Below, piece after piece: positions 11,587 through 22,528 of a DNA stretch of 64,000 nucleotides. The DNA lies in assembly GCA_013368325.1 (NCBI GenBank), contig JAACJK010000064.1:62001-126000 (forward strand), given 5' to 3'. Origin of the DNA: Ephemerocybe angulata. Its lineage: Eukaryota > Basidiomycota > Agaricomycetes > Agaricales > Psathyrellaceae. Made by a program: the position numbers and the translations under genes. How positions within the stretch are numbered: position 1 is the stretch's first letter; every line of letters begins with the position of its first letter. A model generated the notes under the pieces. It searched no databases. It worked only from the letters and a program-made list of their open reading frames with translations, and was not told the DNA's origin.

Positions 11587-13063
11587 ATGTCGACCAGCGG
11601 GCTCAAGGCCATTGCGCCAGTGCCCACAGCGGCCGATTTCCTGGACATTGTCCTGTCCAAGACCCAGAGGAAAACGCCCACGGTGAGGGAGAACGGTTTG
11701 CGATTGAATGAATACAGACATGCTGAATGCGATATCGGCACTAGGTCATCCACAAAAACTTCAAAATCAGTCGTATTCGTAACTTCTACATGCGCAAAGT
11801 CAAGTTCTGTCAGGATTGCTTCGACGAAAAGCTGGGGGCCATCCTTACCGAATTCCCCATGCTCGATGTGCGTTTTGGTTCTGTTTCCATGGGCTAAATG
11901 GCTGATCTTTGGACATGATACATAGGATCTTCACCCTTTCCTTTCCTCACTCATGAACGTTCTTTACGACAAGAACCATTACAAGCTTGCGTTGGGTCAA
12001 CTGCGAACGGCAAGGCATTTGATCGACCATGTCGCGAAGGATTACTGCCGTCTCCTCAAATTCGGCGACAGTCTGTACCGCTGCAAGCAGCTCAAGAAGG
12101 CTGCGCTCGGTCGGTGAGTGCTTAGATTGAGTCCTTCGGGAACCCTCGCTCACGTACTTTTTTCAGCATGGCTACGATCATGAGGCGCCAAAAAGACCCC
12201 CTCGCCTATCTCGAGCAAGTCAGGCAACATATCTCCCGTCTCCCCGCCATCGACCCGAACACCCGTACCCTTCTCGTCTGTGGATACCCCAACGTCGGAA
12301 AATCGTCTTTCATCAACAAGGTTACCCGTGCCGATGTCGATGTGCAACCCTACGCCTTCACCACCAAGTCTCTGTTCGTTGGACATCTCGACTACAAGTA
12401 TCTGAGGTGGCAGGTCATCGATACCCCCGGTATCCTTGATCACCCGCTCGAGGAGATGAACACCATCGAGATGCAGAGTATCACCGCCATGGCCCATTTG
12501 AAGAGCGCTATCCTCTACTTCATGGATCTCAGTGAGCAGTGTGGATACACTGTCGAGGCTCAGGTTCGATTTCCGCACTTTTCCTGAAACGAAGCTGACG
12601 CCGCGTGCAGTGCAAGCTCTTCCACTCGATCAAGCCTCTCTTCGCCACCAAACCCACCGTCCTCGTCCTCAACAAAATCGATGTCATGAAGCTCGAAGAA
12701 CTCCACCCCGACAACCGCGCCCTCGTGCAAGAAATCATCGACACCGAAGGCGTTATCTGCGTCCAGACCTCCTGCGCCACCGAGGAGGGTGTGATGGACC
12801 TCAAGAACAAGGCCTGCGACGCGCTCCTTGCCCACCGCGTCGACCTCAAGATGAAGGGGAGCAAGATCACCTCGGTCGCGAACCGTATCCACGTCGCCCA
12901 GCCCAAGCCCAGAGACGACGTCGTCCGGGCGCCCTGCATCCCCGACGCTGTCAAGAACAGGAAGAAGTTCGACAAGAACGATCCTGACAGGCCGAGATTG
13001 CTTAGGGATGAAGAGCTCGAGCAGGGGACGCCCGTGAACAAGGCGAGGCGCGGCGATGGGTGA
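11587..13063 (+). CDS. NOG1 copy 2, truncated duplicate with open frame (418 aa)
   Basis: Exons 11587-11682, 11745-11867, 11926-12113, 12167-12563 and 12611-13063 join in frame to 418 residues. Residues 1-406 correspond to full-length NOG1 and include every GTPase motif: P-loop 175-182, switch Thr201/202, DTPG 221-224, NKID 289-292 and a TSCA-type G5 at 321-324. After Gln406 the protein carries a new 12-residue tail, [12 protein letters not shown], and stops. The NOG1 C-terminal half (about 260 residues, needed for contacts on the pre-60S particle) is missing. Intron 4 has a GTTCGA donor, shared with copies 3-5 and not with 6 or 7. Its exon 4 and everything downstream is the sequence later amplified into units 3-5. 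Expression is unproven. Confidence 0.75.
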
Positions 13064-16000
13064 TGCAAACGTGATGGCGCCTGACGCGCCGTTGTCGGGA
13101 GTACGGGAATTACTGTTTATAGGTGAAAAACTTCCTTTTGGGGCTAAAAAGGCGAAAAAAGAGCTAACTTAAACACCCTCTCTAATACATTCAGGCTTTT
13201 CAGACCGTCATAACCTCTCCCATGGCAATGAGTACGTGCCTGTTGAAGACACGCAGAGCACAGCCATGGGATCCCTCGGGGCAGCAGCAACCCTTCGTTG
13301 CGGAAGCGAGCGATTCTGCGCTGGCTTATATAGACCTCCGGACCCTTTGCGGTACGTGCTCCGCCGCCTTCCCCTTTTCATCACGGTCTCCTTCCAGACC
13401 TCCGGACCCTTTCTTCTCGGGTAGCAGGTACGTACTCATCCTTTTGTGTCTGTTGTGTGCTCGTCACATTCAACTTTCCTTTGCGTGCTCCGTCGTCTCT
13501 AAAGTTCCCTTCTAATGCAAGTACAAGTTGCATTTGAAGAGGCCTTTAGACACACTGGAGCATGACTCCCCCAAATCCTGACCTCCTATTCACAGGTATC
13601 CCTTCTCGGTTCCGCATCGTGTATTACGTTCACCGGTGCATTGCGTATTGTGTCCGCCAGTGTGATGTGAAACAGGTCCGCCGTCTGCCCACCCACTCTT
13701 CTTCCCCCTCTATCTGTACTCATACCCTTACCTAGGTATCCTTTCACATTGTGTAGTAAACCATGTTGAGTGTGTATACGATTACAATTCAAAGTAGCTC
13801 TTTTCCCCTCTGCCGTTGCATCGGTGTTACAGACTCGGCTCCGTTCCCTTCCCGCAAAAAGAATTTGTCTATCCCGAGCCCAGATGGCGGAGTCTTCCAT
13901 TGGGCCTGTCGGAGATCTCCTGCATCGTGCCTACAGTCGACTTAGCCGCATCATATGGCTGATTTGTATTTGCTGCCAGCGTTGCAATTCATGATCACCG
14001 CCACCTCGGTTTTACCGTCTCTCTTGTAATTTCCCTTGCTCCCCACTCATTACATCCTCACGGATCGTCACCGCTGTTCTCGTCCCATGAAATGGCCCCC
14101 TTCCATCTGTCCGTATTTACATCCCTGGAGTCGTTTATGAACTTCAGCGTGCAGCGCGCGCGCACAGTTCGTCGAACCTGCTCAGTCACCCGCTTCAGCG
14201 TCCAACTCGCCGGTTGCACCTCATCGGGGCCACCACAACGTGTGTACCCACCCTCATACCACCGGACTTCACTGCGTACTCATTTCACCGGCAGGATATA
14301 CTGCGTACTTCGTTTCGGAAATTATTGAGCCACTACGACCAAACTACGACCATCCAAGCTTTCGAAATATCCTTGGATGTACATCGAGGTCCGTTCCTTT
14401 GCATGACTTGCTTATGACTCCTTGGTACGAACGCCTCACAGCTCGTCTCCCCGGAATCATTTCTATTGCAGAATCACATCGAAGGTCGGCTAGCGACACG
14501 GCCTGTGCAGCCTTCCAGTACTGCGAATAGCCACACCAAAGCCACACAACGCTCGCTTCGCTCGCGGTCGCGCAGAGATATACAACCCAGCCCGTGTTTA
14601 GCTCGTGTTCGACAGATGTTCGACAGACGAGAGGTACGCCATGGCGTCCCCATCCACATATCCACCTTTTCACCCACTTGTTTGTGGCCACAGAAATCCC
14701 GCCCCCTCGCAGACTCGTAAGTCTTCTTGCAGTATTGGGCCATTACGCTCCTGACTCCGTCCCCATAGGCCCGTTTTCCGGACTCATTTCTGTTGCGGAA
14801 CCGCAAAATTCAAGGGCCAAACACGACGTCCAGACCGCCGTGCGGCCATTGTCCCCAGAAGCCATTTGTGACGGCTCGCAGTGATCATCCGTACGTTGAC
14901 CCATTTCGTACACGGGCCCATTTACTTCCAGGCCGCTCGCGGAACGTCCAAGAAACGTCGATCCTTCACTTGTAAGTCTTCCACTCGCATCAATGATCAT
15001 TGGACCCCACTAACTGACGCGTAATAGACCCGTTTTCCGGAAACATTTCTGTTGCGGAATCGCGAAGGACCGAACGCGACGCCCAGACCGCCTCGCAATC
15101 ATTCTCCTCGGAAGTCATTCACGACGTCTCACACTCGTACGTTATTCAACCCCGATTACTGGCAGCCCGTACACTAGCTCATTATACTTCCAGGCCGCTC
15201 ACTGGACGCGCAAGGAGTGTCGATGCTTCACTCGCAGTCTTCCTTTGGTCTTCCTCTCGCATCATTGGATCCATAACATGCGCAATAGACCGTTTTCCGG
15301 AATCATTTCTGTTGCGGAACCGCAAAATCAAAGCACCAAACGCCATATCCAGACTGCCTGCCGCCGTAATCCTCGCAGCGCCTTTTCACCCCGAGATTAT
15401 CCGTACGTCATTCAATCCCAACCAGGTCCGACCTGTCATTCCGTACACAAGCTCATTTCGCTTCCAGGCGGCTCGTGGGACGTCGATCCACCTATACTTT
15501 GCCTTGGCAGAACCCGTGAGTTTCGCGCTTTACTCACCGCTTTCACTCAATATTTACACCAGGGTGCGCTTAGACTGCCGCGTGTCGCTCTCCTCACAAG
15601 CCGCGCCATCCGTACGTCACTCAATCCCAGGCAGGTTCCTATCACTCCGTACACACACGAGCTCATTTCGCTTCCAGGTTGCTCGTGGGACGCCGATCCG
15701 TCTATACTTTGACATCCCCATGCCGTCACTCGTGAGTTCCGCTGCGCTTCACTCGCGTTATACATTCGGAATCCAATTTTAACGACTGACATAAGGTGTG
15801 TCTCACGCGCGCCACTGTAGTTTAGTGCACTGGGCTGATTACCAGCGTGAGCGAGAAGGACCAGGACATGCGCGCAGCGCCGCTGGCCGCTGTCTGGTCC
15901 ACAGCATGGGAACGCCCCGAAGGCCCTTGAAGCATCCAACCGACCGTCCAGCCGATGCGCCCGGGTATCCATCAGCTCTGGATATAGCGATACCTGGACC

Positions 16001-17618
16001 GTGGCTTTGACTTCGGAATCAATGATTCGTTACCCGCACATTTGGTAAGTCAATCTCGTTCAGTCCTTTGTACAATCACTGATGGTCTTTTTACGCCAGC
16101 GAGACTCGGTTCAACTGGGCCTAGAATAAGTACTGGCCCTTTTTGGGCTGTAGAAGCGAAGAAGCATCACCTGAGAGTCGAGATTGTCAAAGCACGGAAT
16201 AAGCGCGCGGGCGCTTAGCACCATTCCGCGAATTCCGAAGGTTTCTTAAGGTCGAAATGAGTAAGATAGGAGAAAATACCTCTAGCACCTGCGCCAAAAT
16301 GTACCGGAATGACAGAAAGGTGAATCAGGCGAGATTTGAAAGGCTTTGGTAACGCTTCGACTCATCGAAGTTCCACCTACCCGGATCCAAATTAAATTTA
16401 CACATTCGGTGTCTGCGAGTTGCCAATTCAATAGCTGAGAATAGCTATCACGATTAAATCTCCGGGGTCATGCCTGGGACAGTATATTCGCTTAGCCTCC
16501 GAATACCCCGCGCCCGAGCAACCGTGCTCGTCCCCCGTTCTCCCGTTTGGCACAATCGTGATATGACACTCCAACCATGATACCGCCGTAGGAGCGCCAA
16601 AGCCTCCACAGTGAGCCCATTGAATGCCGTCAGGTTCTGGGCGGACAGCGAAAATGGTGTGGTCGAGATTCGTTGCCAAGCCGAGCGGGGAGTGCACGCC
16701 GAACGGGATTCAGAGGAGGAAATGCGCGAGCGCGCCGTAATCGCAGATTCGAAGATGTAGGCCTGGAAAGGAAGCTTCAATGGGAGCAGGGGTAAAAGCA
16801 AGGTTGGAGAAAGAAATATGACGTACGCGGGGGCAATCTCCGCAGTGAAGCACTAATATCGAGCCGCTTAACTTGAACTCACGGCGCATGCGCAAAGTTA
16901 AGCGCCCAAACGCGTTCTGTGCGTAGAACCTACAATCCAAGAATCTACATCCATTTCTTTACATTGGGCACTTATAGCTCTCTATTGAGTGTATGAAGGG
17001 ATCGTCCACTCGCCCAAAATTAACTGCAAAGTGCCATCCATCTCAGTGCTTACGCGCAAACGGCACTCTTCTCCTCCCAGTCCCATGCACCTCTAATCGT
17101 GCGTTTCAACGCATTGACCCGCACATCTCTAGCTCTCGTACATATATTAACTAATAGACCCGTGTGTGACACCTGTCAGGCGGGTAGCGAGGGACGAAGT
17201 TCAAATTTTGAATTCCATGGGGGACTTGGGTCCGGAGGACCCAGGAAGAGAGATACGCACGTCGCCCGTCGCTAGATACATTTTGTATGTCTCTGGTAGC
17301 TATAGCGTGCAATTAGTATGTACCCTGTGCTATGAGTGCCGCCCGATCTTACCTAGCCCAACTCGATCTTCAGGAAAACGCGAACGCAAAGAAATCGTCG
17401 CCTCGGCGCTTAATCGCCCTAAGCACACTAACACGCCTCTATCCGCGCCAGAATAAGCTCGAAAAGTACACCAGCATTACTCCCGAGTACTCCTTTTACA
17501 TACCTGCCCTGGGGCTTATTCTCCCAGCCGGCAAGTCTTCGATATACCCAAGCCGATCCAGCCCTCCTCCCCACCACCATTCACGCGCCGAGCATGCGTT
17601 CAAACCGCCCTCCGTCCC
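13064..17618 (+). other. Array B2: two-intron modules plus spacer
   Basis: Colinear with B1 but diverged; nearly identical to B3-B5. Introns corresponding to the ladder include 14717-14768, 14972-15027 and 15137-15193. The intron that should begin at 15234 has a GCAGTC donor in place of GTAAGT, a sign of decay of that module. A sequence matching the B1 hairpin is at about 16195 and the TGACACCTGTCA inverted repeat at 17158-17185. At 17228-17242 GGGTCCGGAGGACCC is a palindrome whose centre is flipped in unit 6. An open frame at 17332-17682 is discussed separately. No gene I recognise. Confidence 0.45.
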
Positions 17619-17682
17619 CAGCTCGTCTTGGCGACCTATAAATACCCATCATCCCTTGATGGGCAGCGTAAATGCACGCTAG
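17332..17682 (+). other. Repeated 116-codon open frame at the end of array B
   Basis: A frame beginning MSAARSYLAQLDL and running across the next unit's TATA box is open in units 2-6 (17332, 26789, 36254, 45723 and 54657). In unit 1 the related frame starting at 8301 diverges after about 44 codons. Copies in units 2-5 are identical because the DNA is nearly identical. The unit 6 copy has several amino-acid changes. There is no recognisable domain, and the overlap with the promoter landmark argues against a real protein. Confidence 0.2.
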
Positions 17683-20600
17683 CGTAGTCTGCGAGGGAAA
17701 ATTCTGTGCGCAGAGAGCGAAGAGCGAATCGGAGGAGGAGGATACGCACGTAAAGCGCGTAAAGGAGAAGGAGCGCGTCGGAGCCTGGGCCGAGAGAGTT
17801 CTATGCGGGCTGAGATAGGGTGGGATGTGTGACGCGGTCTGGGTGTGGGAGTGTTGCATGGAGAGGTATAAAGGCTGGAGGGGTGGGTGGAGACAAGTCA
17901 GAGTTCTCCACTGTGAGGATCGTTCCTTTCTTCATTTCCCACCAGCCTGCTCGCTATTTCGTGCTCCCTTCGTCTATCTCGTTGTCTCTCCTTGCTGCTT
18001 ATTGTACTGTCGTCGTCATCCAGCTCGAGGTCAGTGATCCTCCGTTTGTGATGCTATGCTCATATCACTTACCACCTGTCGCTACATAGATTCTTTCGTG
18101 CTCATTCGCGTTTCTATTGATCTCTGCAGCACTGACCTCTGTTATTTCAATTCAAAAAGTATCTCTATTCATTCTGTCTACTACATGACGCTAATTGTCT
18201 GTTTCTAGTGCCGCCTGAAGCCAACTCGATCCTAGCCCAGTACATCGCGACGATAGAGGTATGCGAGGATCATTTCTTTCTTCATTTCCCACCAGCCTGC
18301 TCGCTATTTCGCGATCCCTTTGCACACCACGTCTATTTTCTTACCTCACCTTGCTGCTCATTGTATTTGTCGTTGTCATCGTCGACGATGAGCTCGAGGT
18401 CAGTGGTCTGTGATGCTATGTTCATATCTCTTACCACTGTGGCTTGTCTCTAGCGCGCGTCCTTCGCGTTTCTATTGACCTCTGCAACACTGACCTCACT
18501 TGCACCTTGACTCGGACACGTAAGTTTATTCATCCTATCTACTACATCACGTTCATACCGTATTGATATACCGCCGTTCTCCAGGCCGACTTGATCCCAT
18601 TGGCATGCCCCAGCACATCGCGACGGGTTATAACGAAGGTGAGTCAGTCCTGTTCTCATAACGAAATGAAGCTATCGATAGCACGTCGCAGCTCGCATTC
18701 GTTGATATTCCTGCGTCGACCTTACTCGTGGCAATGCTTCGGCCCACACGACGAACCTTCCATTGATTGTGTGATCGTCGAGAGCTGCTGGCGGAGTCGT
18801 GGTGAACGCCATCGTTGAGGGATGACCTGGAAGGTGAGTAACAGTTTTCCATAAAATCGAGGGACTACTTACTATTCCACGATAGTACTCTTTGGGATGT
18901 GTTGGCGGCACCGGGTCATAGAGGTATGTTAGTCCCGGTATCAAGACGAAACGAGCTCACCGTGATATCACTTCTCAGCTAGAAGTTTGCATTCCTGCGT
19001 CGACGGCGACATTTCGTACACGAACCCTCTGCCGCCTGTGTGACCATCGGGTGCTGCTGTTGGTGGCGCGTTGAGGGATGGCCTGGCTAAAGGTAAGTAA
19101 CGGTTTTCCATATAGCGCCGTCAGTACTTACCATTCCCCGGTAGAACTTGTAAGGAACGTGTCGGCGGCCCCGAATCTGAACAGATTGAACCGCAAAGTG
19201 AGTAACAGGCCATCTTCTTAGCAGTCATGATACTCACCTACTGTTGATGCCATCCAGGATCTACGCCGGGCTTTGGCGGCGTCGACTGGGTCTGCGCGGT
19301 AGGGTTGGGTCCGGTCCAGTCGCGTATCGGCGGTTCTGAAAGGACAAGAGTAAGCAACTAATTATCCTTGGAAAATCTCAGCACTCACCTTGTTTCACCC
19401 AGAAGCCAACGCTGTCATGCGCCGCTCTCGTTGCTCTCCTCGCATTTTGGTGGAGTTGACGGCGTCTGGCGTCTGCGGTCCGGGTATATTGGCATCTCTG
19501 AAAGGAATTCGGCCGCGTAGTAAGTAACAGGCTACATATAGCCAGATCTCAGTACTCACATTTTGTTTGTCCCACCCAGCTTCGCCGTCGTCGTTTCCAT
19601 TAGTGTGAGTGTCGGAGCGCGGGTGGGATTTCATCGCCGCCGTCGTTTGTGCCAGTGGCCGCGGCGTCGCGAGACCGAGACCTGCGCGCTTGGACGTTGT
19701 CACGCGCCGCTCTCGGCACTCTTGTCGCATTTTGTGGAGCCGACGTCGTCTGGGCCGCATGCGTGTGTCCGCTCGGGTCGTACATCGGTGGTGCACTGTA
19801 AGTCTGTAAGTACCCAGCTGCCCTTGTAAAACCTTGTGCTCACCTTTCGTTGGTCCACCCCAGTCCTATCGTCATCGGCGCCGGTGTGCGGCTTGTGGTC
19901 GTCGTTGAGAAGGTGAAGGGTGTGGGATGGCCTGGCTAACGGTGAGCAGCGGCACACGTCGTACTCGAATGAATACTTACCATTTCCGATTCTCCATCGT
20001 TGTAGGCCGCCTGTTGCCCACCCAGTCCCTGCTCGCGTTCACCGCCTGCGATTTGTTCACCCGTGACATGATGTCGAAGCGGTCAAGGTGAGCAACGGGC
20101 ACTGCTGGAGTCAACAGCGAACTTGCGCGCGCGACGTCTTGGGCTGGCGCTGTAGATGGCGGCGGTAGGCAAAGGGAACGAAGTCGCTCTAGTCGAGGAC
20201 CTGTGGCCTATAACACTGGGGTGAAGCATATACCTACGAAAAGGTGAGCTACGGTCTTGCATACAGCTGAACTGGCATTTGCTAACCTTGTCGCAGTCAT
20301 TCCCCTCGTCGATGCGATCGCAACGCGACTTGACCGCGACTCCCGTTGGACTTGTTCACCACGACGCGTAGATCTACGAGAACGGCCTTGCATGCGGCTA
20401 GACTGATATCTGTCCTCGTCGCCGTAACCAGTCGTCGTGGATTGTATTTAGTAGACCTTGTAGTAGCTGTCGTCTTCGTGGTCGGGCGGGACTCCTCGGG
20501 TCAAATCCTTGGTTCAGCGGTGAGGGCCAGTGCTGGTGGGACACAGATCTACGAGAAGGTCAGTACCTCGAGCCGACTAAAGTGATACTGACTGACCTTG

Positions 20601-21063
20601 TCGCAGTGTCTTGCAGTCCCACGTCGATGCAGTTGTATGTAGCACATTTTGTATTGGTAGTCGTCTTCATGGTTGAGCGGGAGATGGTGTGCAGAGCGCT
20701 GCATTGGGTCTAGCAACGACCATAGGACATCGAGAATCGCGGCGTCGTAGACCTTGCGTTGTCGTGTTCGTGGTTGCGCGGGAGACGGTGTGCTGGAGGC
20801 TGCACGAAAGGGGTTCGCGGTGACGGTGGCTCCGGGCGAGAAACGTGTGTGGGAGGGGCATCGAGTTGAGAATTGGGGATGGCGTCGGTGTCCAGGATCG
20901 GCCAGGCGCGCCTCAGTTGCTTGTCGGCAGCGTCTGGACCAAACAGCGTCAACGAGCCGAGCTGCGCGTGGGAACTGATCTGAAATTTCCTCCTGGCCTT
21001 CCTGGAGGTTGTGAACGACGGCGAAACTGATTTCCTCTCCTCCCCACCCGTTTATAACTCAAA
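17619..21063 (+). other. Array A3: expanded multi-intron region
   Basis: The A3-A6 version is 3445-3446 bp, longer than A1, A2 or A7. The 50-nt exon is at 18209-18258. The extra length lies mainly at 20070-20850, where a ~100-bp block with the core TTGTATTTAGTAGACCTTG and a GGTTGAGCGGGAGATGG-like end occurs three times (about 20440, 20640 and 20740), against once in A1. The donor/branch/acceptor pattern is as in A1. A 1-nt deletion at about 20898 relative to units 4-6 (CCAGGATCGG for CCAGGGATCGG) is one of several in this unit. Confidence 0.45.
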
Positions 21064-22528
21064 ATGTCGACCAGCGGGCTCAAGGCCATTGCGCCAGTGC
21101 CCACAGCGGCCGATTTTCTGGACATTGTCCTGTCCAAGACCCAGAGGAAAACGCCCACGGTGAGGGAGCCAGTTGCGATTGAATGAATACAGACATGCTG
21201 AATGCCCTTCGTTGCGCTAGGTCATCCACAAAAACTTCAAAATCAGTCGTATTCGTAACTTTTACATGCGCAAAGTCAAGTTCTGTCAGGATTGCTTCGA
21301 CGAAAAGCTGGGAGCCATCCTTACGGAATTCCCCATGCTCGATGTGCGTTTTAGTTCTGTTTCCATGGGCTAAATGGCTGATTATACATAGGATCTTCAC
21401 CCTTTCCTTTCCTCGCTCATGAACGTCCTCTACGACAAGAACCATTACAAGCTTGCGTTGGGTCAGCTGCGAACGGCAAGGCATTTGATCGACCATGTCG
21501 CGAAGGATTACTGCCGTCTCCTCAAATTCGGTGACAGTCTGTACCGCTGCAAGCAGCTCAAGAAGGCTGCGCTCGGTCGGTGAGTGCTTAAATTGAGTCC
21601 TTCGGGAAACCTCGCTCACGTACTTTTTTCAGCATGGCTACGATCATGAGGCGCCAAAAAGACCCCCTCGCCTATCTCGAGCAAGTCAGGCAACATATCT
21701 CCCGTCTCCCCGCCATCGACCCGAACACCCGTACCCTTCTCGTCTGTGGATACCCCAACGTCGGAAAATCGTCTTTCATCAACAAGGTTACCCGTGCCGA
21801 TGTCGATGTGCAACCCTACGCCTTCACCACCAAGTCTCTGTTCGTTGGACATCTCGACTACAAGTATCTGAGGTGGCAGGTCATCGATACCCCCGGTATC
21901 CTTGATCACCCGCTCGAGGAGATGAACACCATCGAGATGCAGAGTATCACCGCCATGGCCCATTTGAAGAGCGCTTCCTCTACTTCATGGATCTCAGTGA
22001 GCAGTGTGGATACACTGTCGAGGCTCAGGTTCGATTTCCGCACTTTTCCTGAAACGAAGCTGACGCCGCGTGCAGTGCAAGCTCTTCCACTCGATCAAGC
22101 CTCTCTTCGCCACCAAACCCACCGTCCTCGTCCTCAACAAAATCGATGTCATGAAGCTCGAAGAACTCCACCCCGACAACCGCGCCCTCGTGCAAGAAAT
22201 CATCGACACCGAAGGCGTTATCTGCGTCCAGACCTCCTGCGCCACCGAGGAGGGTGTGATGGACCTCAAGAACAAGGCCTGCGACGCGCTCCTTGCCCAC
22301 CGCGTCGACCTCAAGATGAAGGGGAGCAAGATCACCTCGGTCGCGAACCGTATCCACGTCGCCCAGCCCAAGCCCAGAGACGACGTCGTCCGGGCGCCCT
22401 GCATCCCCGACGCTGTCAAGAACAGGAAGAAGTTCGACAAGAACGATCCTGACAGGCCGAGATTGCTTAGGGATGAAGAGCTCGAGCAGGGGACGCCCGT
22501 GAACAAGGCGAGGCGCGGCGATGGGTGA
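21064..22528 (+). pseudogene. NOG1 copy 3, truncated and frameshifted
   Basis: Exons align at 21064-21159, 21221-21343, 21392-21579, 21633-22028 and 22076-22528. Exon 4 lacks one A at about 21976 (GCGCTTCC where the others have GCGCTATCC), which shifts the frame about 18 codons before the end of exon 4. Read onward, this frame encodes unrelated arginine/proline-rich sequence. Otherwise the copy would give the same 418-aa fragment as copy 2. Exons 1-3 and intron 1 match copy 6, and exon 4 onward matches copy 2, so it is chimeric. The shift sits next to a run of other 1-nt deletions unique to this unit and may be a consensus error. Confidence 0.7.

Noticed and set aside
12529..13068. A 179-codon - strand frame over exon 5, repeated in most units.
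   Set aside because: It is antisense to a conserved GTPase exon, recurs only because the DNA is repeated, and matches no protein family.
22070..22452. Arg/Pro-rich open frame continuing from NOG1 copy 3 exon 4.
   Set aside because: It is the +1 frame of exon 5, reached only because of the 1-nt deletion at about 21976.
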